Source: Propionibacteriaceae bacterium (GTDB lineage: Bacteria > Actinomycetota > Actinomycetes > Propionibacteriales > Propionibacteriaceae). Taken from it: 6,767 nt of DNA. Location: positions 1-6,767 of the forward strand of contig DAIESZ010000298.1 of NCBI GenBank assembly GCA_027346035.1, in the 5' to 3' direction. Both the position numbers and the translations under genes were made by a program. The stretch's first letter is position 1, and each line of letters starts with the position of its first letter. Shown here piece after piece: positions 5,757 through 6,767 of the stretch. Below the pieces are notes generated by a model. The model was given only the letters and a program-made list of their open reading frames with translations, was not told the origin of the DNA and did no database searches.

Positions 5757-5784
5757 GTGAAGCCCGCGTGAAGCCGGCGTGGAG
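5757..5784. promoter_or_regulatory. Three 11-base-spaced GTGAAG units, candidate response-regulator operator
   Basis: On the plus strand GTGAAG starts at 5757 and 5768, and GTGGAG at 5779: exact 11-base steps, with the first two units GTGAAGCCCGC and GTGAAGCCGGC differing by one base. Direct repeats at one helical turn are typical sites for dimeric OmpR/PhoB-family regulators. The block starts 60 bases upstream of the Fe-S start and ends 89 bases before the plus-strand gene at 5873. On the minus strand the inner CTTCAC could act in place of a -35, 15 bases from a poor -10 (TGTGGT), which would fit activation of the Fe-S operon. No regulator gene is in the window. Confidence 0.55.
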
Positions 5785-5860
5785 TGTGTGTGCGACTTCC
5801 GGGGACGGGCACCCGACCCGACGGATCGCCTCGGGCGCTCGGCCCATCGCGGCACGCGGC

Positions 5861-5866
5861 TAGCCT
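5861..5866 (+). promoter_or_regulatory. -10 element of a leaderless promoter
   Basis: TAGCCT fits TANNNT and is followed by exactly six bases (GAACTC) and then the ATG at 5873, so transcription would begin on the A of the start codon. No Shine-Dalgarno is present there, in agreement. No clear -35. Confidence 0.5.
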
Positions 5867-5872
5867 GAACTC

Positions 5873-6598
5873 ATGGACACGCGAGCCGCCCGCACCACCG
5901 GCACCACGACGTGGGCGGACCGGCTGCGGGAGCCACCGTTCCACGTTCTGCGCGCCTGGACCGACGAGGACTCCGACACCACGGCGTCCCGGTGGGTCGA
6001 GGGGGCACGCGAGGTGTGGAGCTGGCTCTCGTCGGTGCTGCCCGGCACCCTGCGGGTTGACGACACCGACCGCGGCGTCGTGGTGCGCCTCGGGTCGATC
6101 GAGATGCGCCTCGAGCCGAGCCCGGACGCCACCCTGGCCCACGCGGGATGGCCCGATGGCTCCCGCCTGGTGCTGCGCGCACCTCGGGTCACCGCCGTCG
6201 TCCTGCCCGACGATCAGGAGCCGGGCTGGGTGATCAGCCGCAGTGACGATCCCGAGGCACCGACCCTCGTCGCCGCGGCGCCGACGCTGCCGACCTTCCA
6301 CCGGGAACTCGCGCACCGGGTGTGGCACCGGGCGGTCGACCTCCTCGTCGAGGCCGGCGACGCCCCGGTCGACCCGGAGATCGTCACGGACGCGGTGCAT
6401 GTCGATCTCGTCTCGGCCCTGTCCCGGGGCTGGCGCCAGCAGGTGATCTGGGTGCCGGCCATCGTCGAGGGCCACAGCGAATGGCGGGCGCACCTTGCCG
6501 GCGTCCCCACCGGCTCCTGGCTGGACGCCGACGACCTGCCGCACCCCTACCGCCTGGAGGGCACCGGGTCGGTTCTTCGGGCGGTCGCGGTCAGCTGA
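5873..6598 (+). CDS. Protein of unknown function, 241 residues
   Basis: I do not recognise a family. It appears soluble, with no signal peptide or hydrophobic stretch long enough to span a membrane. It is acidic and unusually rich in tryptophan (about a dozen). Visible blocks: WVEGAREVWSWLSSVLPGTL near residues 42-61, a beta-rich part (GVVVRLGSIEMRLEP, then RLVLRAPRVTAVVLP) around 68-112, a helical stretch LPTFHRELAHRVWHRAVDLLVEAG around 139-162, and a C-terminal SALSRGWRQQVIWVPAIVEGHSEWRAHLAG with a PHPYRLEG ending. Third-position GC bias is strong, in keeping with a real gene. It is transcribed divergently from the Fe-S operon across a 175-base region that contains the GTGAAG repeats, so the two could share control, though the start looks leaderless with its own -10. 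It ends at TGA 6596-6598, before a large hairpin. Confidence 0.8.
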   Translation: MDTRAARTTGTTTWADRLREPPFHVLRAWTDEDSDTTASRWVEGAREVWSWLSSVLPGTLRVDDTDRGVVVRLGSIEMRLEPSPDATLAHAGWPDGSRLVLRAPRVTAVVLPDDQEPGWVISRSDDPEAPTLVAAAPTLPTFHRELAHRVWHRAVDLLVEAGDAPVDPEIVTDAVHVDLVSALSRGWRQQVIWVPAIVEGHSEWRAHLAGVPTGSWLDADDLPHPYRLEGTGSVLRAVAVS

Positions 6599-6647
6599 TC
6601 GGGCCGGCCAATCGGTCGGCGTCGCTCCCCCCCGGTCGGATGCGGGT

Positions 6648-6681
6648 CGGCCCCGACCCCCTCGATGGGGAACCGGGGCCG
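6648..6681. terminator. Strong GC hairpin between convergent genes
   Basis: CGGCCCCG (6648-6655) pairs with CGGGGCCG (6674-6681), and an inner CCCC/GGGG can pair within the loop. It sits 50 bases after the unknown gene's stop and 17 bases past the stop of the gene entering from the right, so it could terminate both. There is no T-tract, which is common for GC-rich actinobacteria. The flanks include two GGCCGGCC palindromes (6602-6609 and 6677-6684). Confidence 0.55.
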
Positions 6682-6697
6682 GCCGTGTCTCATCGGA

Positions 6698-6767
6698 TCA
6701 CGGCAGGTAGGCGTACAGCGCCGCGTGCTCGGTTCCGACGTGGAGGAACGCCTGGGTCTGCCCCGAC
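6698..6767 (-). CDS. 3' end of a gene entering from the right edge (22 codons visible)
   Basis: On the minus strand the last codons read SGQTQAFLHVGTEHAALYAYLP, then TGA (6700-6698), with G/C-rich third positions. The convergent hairpin just downstream supports a true gene end here. The tail is too short for me to name a family. Confidence 0.5.
   Translation of the reverse strand, partial: SGQTQAFLHVGTEHAALYAYLP

Noticed and set aside
5863..5878. Second SOS-like box at the unknown gene's start (GAAC-TCAT-GGAC)
   Set aside because: It has the right central spacing, but too many of the specified bases differ and the outer bases do not match.
5447..6544. Minus-strand open frame of 365 codons opposite the unknown gene
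   Set aside because: Its product is Arg/Gly/Pro/Asp-rich with no motif and crosses both the divergent control region and the Fe-S start; the plus-strand frame has a more protein-like composition and a promoter at its start.

Overview
The window is GC-rich throughout and looks like chromosomal DNA of a high-GC actinobacterium. This rests on four things: a DUF222/HNH (13E12-type) endonuclease gene with a LexA-like box over its start codon, a secreted DUF1906 protein with SH3b repeats, promoters placed for leaderless transcripts, and strong G/C bias in the real frames. I cannot name a genus. No tRNA, rRNA, CRISPR array or insertion sequence is visible, and no gene-free stretch exceeds about 175 bases.

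Left to right: (1) the 3' end of a plus-strand gene for a TerB-like plus BRCT protein, probably the tail of an exonuclease. (2) A convergent hairpin. (3) A minus-strand gene for a secreted DUF1906 (glycoside-hydrolase-like) protein ending in two 80-residue SH3b repeats. (4) A minus-strand LURP-one/scramblase-like gene. (5) A minus-strand DUF222-HNH gene. (6) A short divergent control region with back-to-back -10 elements, a degenerate SOS box and a possible small plus-strand ORF with a perfect Shine-Dalgarno. (7) A minus-strand two-gene operon for a NapH-like polytopic 4Fe-4S membrane protein, coupled by an ATGA overlap to an exported protein carrying two copies of a small helical domain. (8) A 175-base divergent intergenic region with three GTGAAG-type units at exact 11-base spacing. 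(9) A plus-strand gene of unknown function that looks leaderless. (10) A convergent hairpin and the last 22 codons of a minus-strand gene that enters from the right edge.

The most interesting part is 3.9-5.9 kb. The Fe-S membrane protein and its exported partner look like a membrane electron-transfer module, with what resembles an OmpR/PhoB-family operator upstream. The partner gene has an apparent one-base deletion near 4100-4103. Restoring one base gives a 15-residue ending and a stop at 4053 that complete the second repeat so that it matches the first. The gene is therefore frameshifted, misread in sequencing, or possibly recoded. The cell-wall-type secreted protein, the LURP-one protein and the HNH protein are all on the minus strand, but I see no functional link among them.
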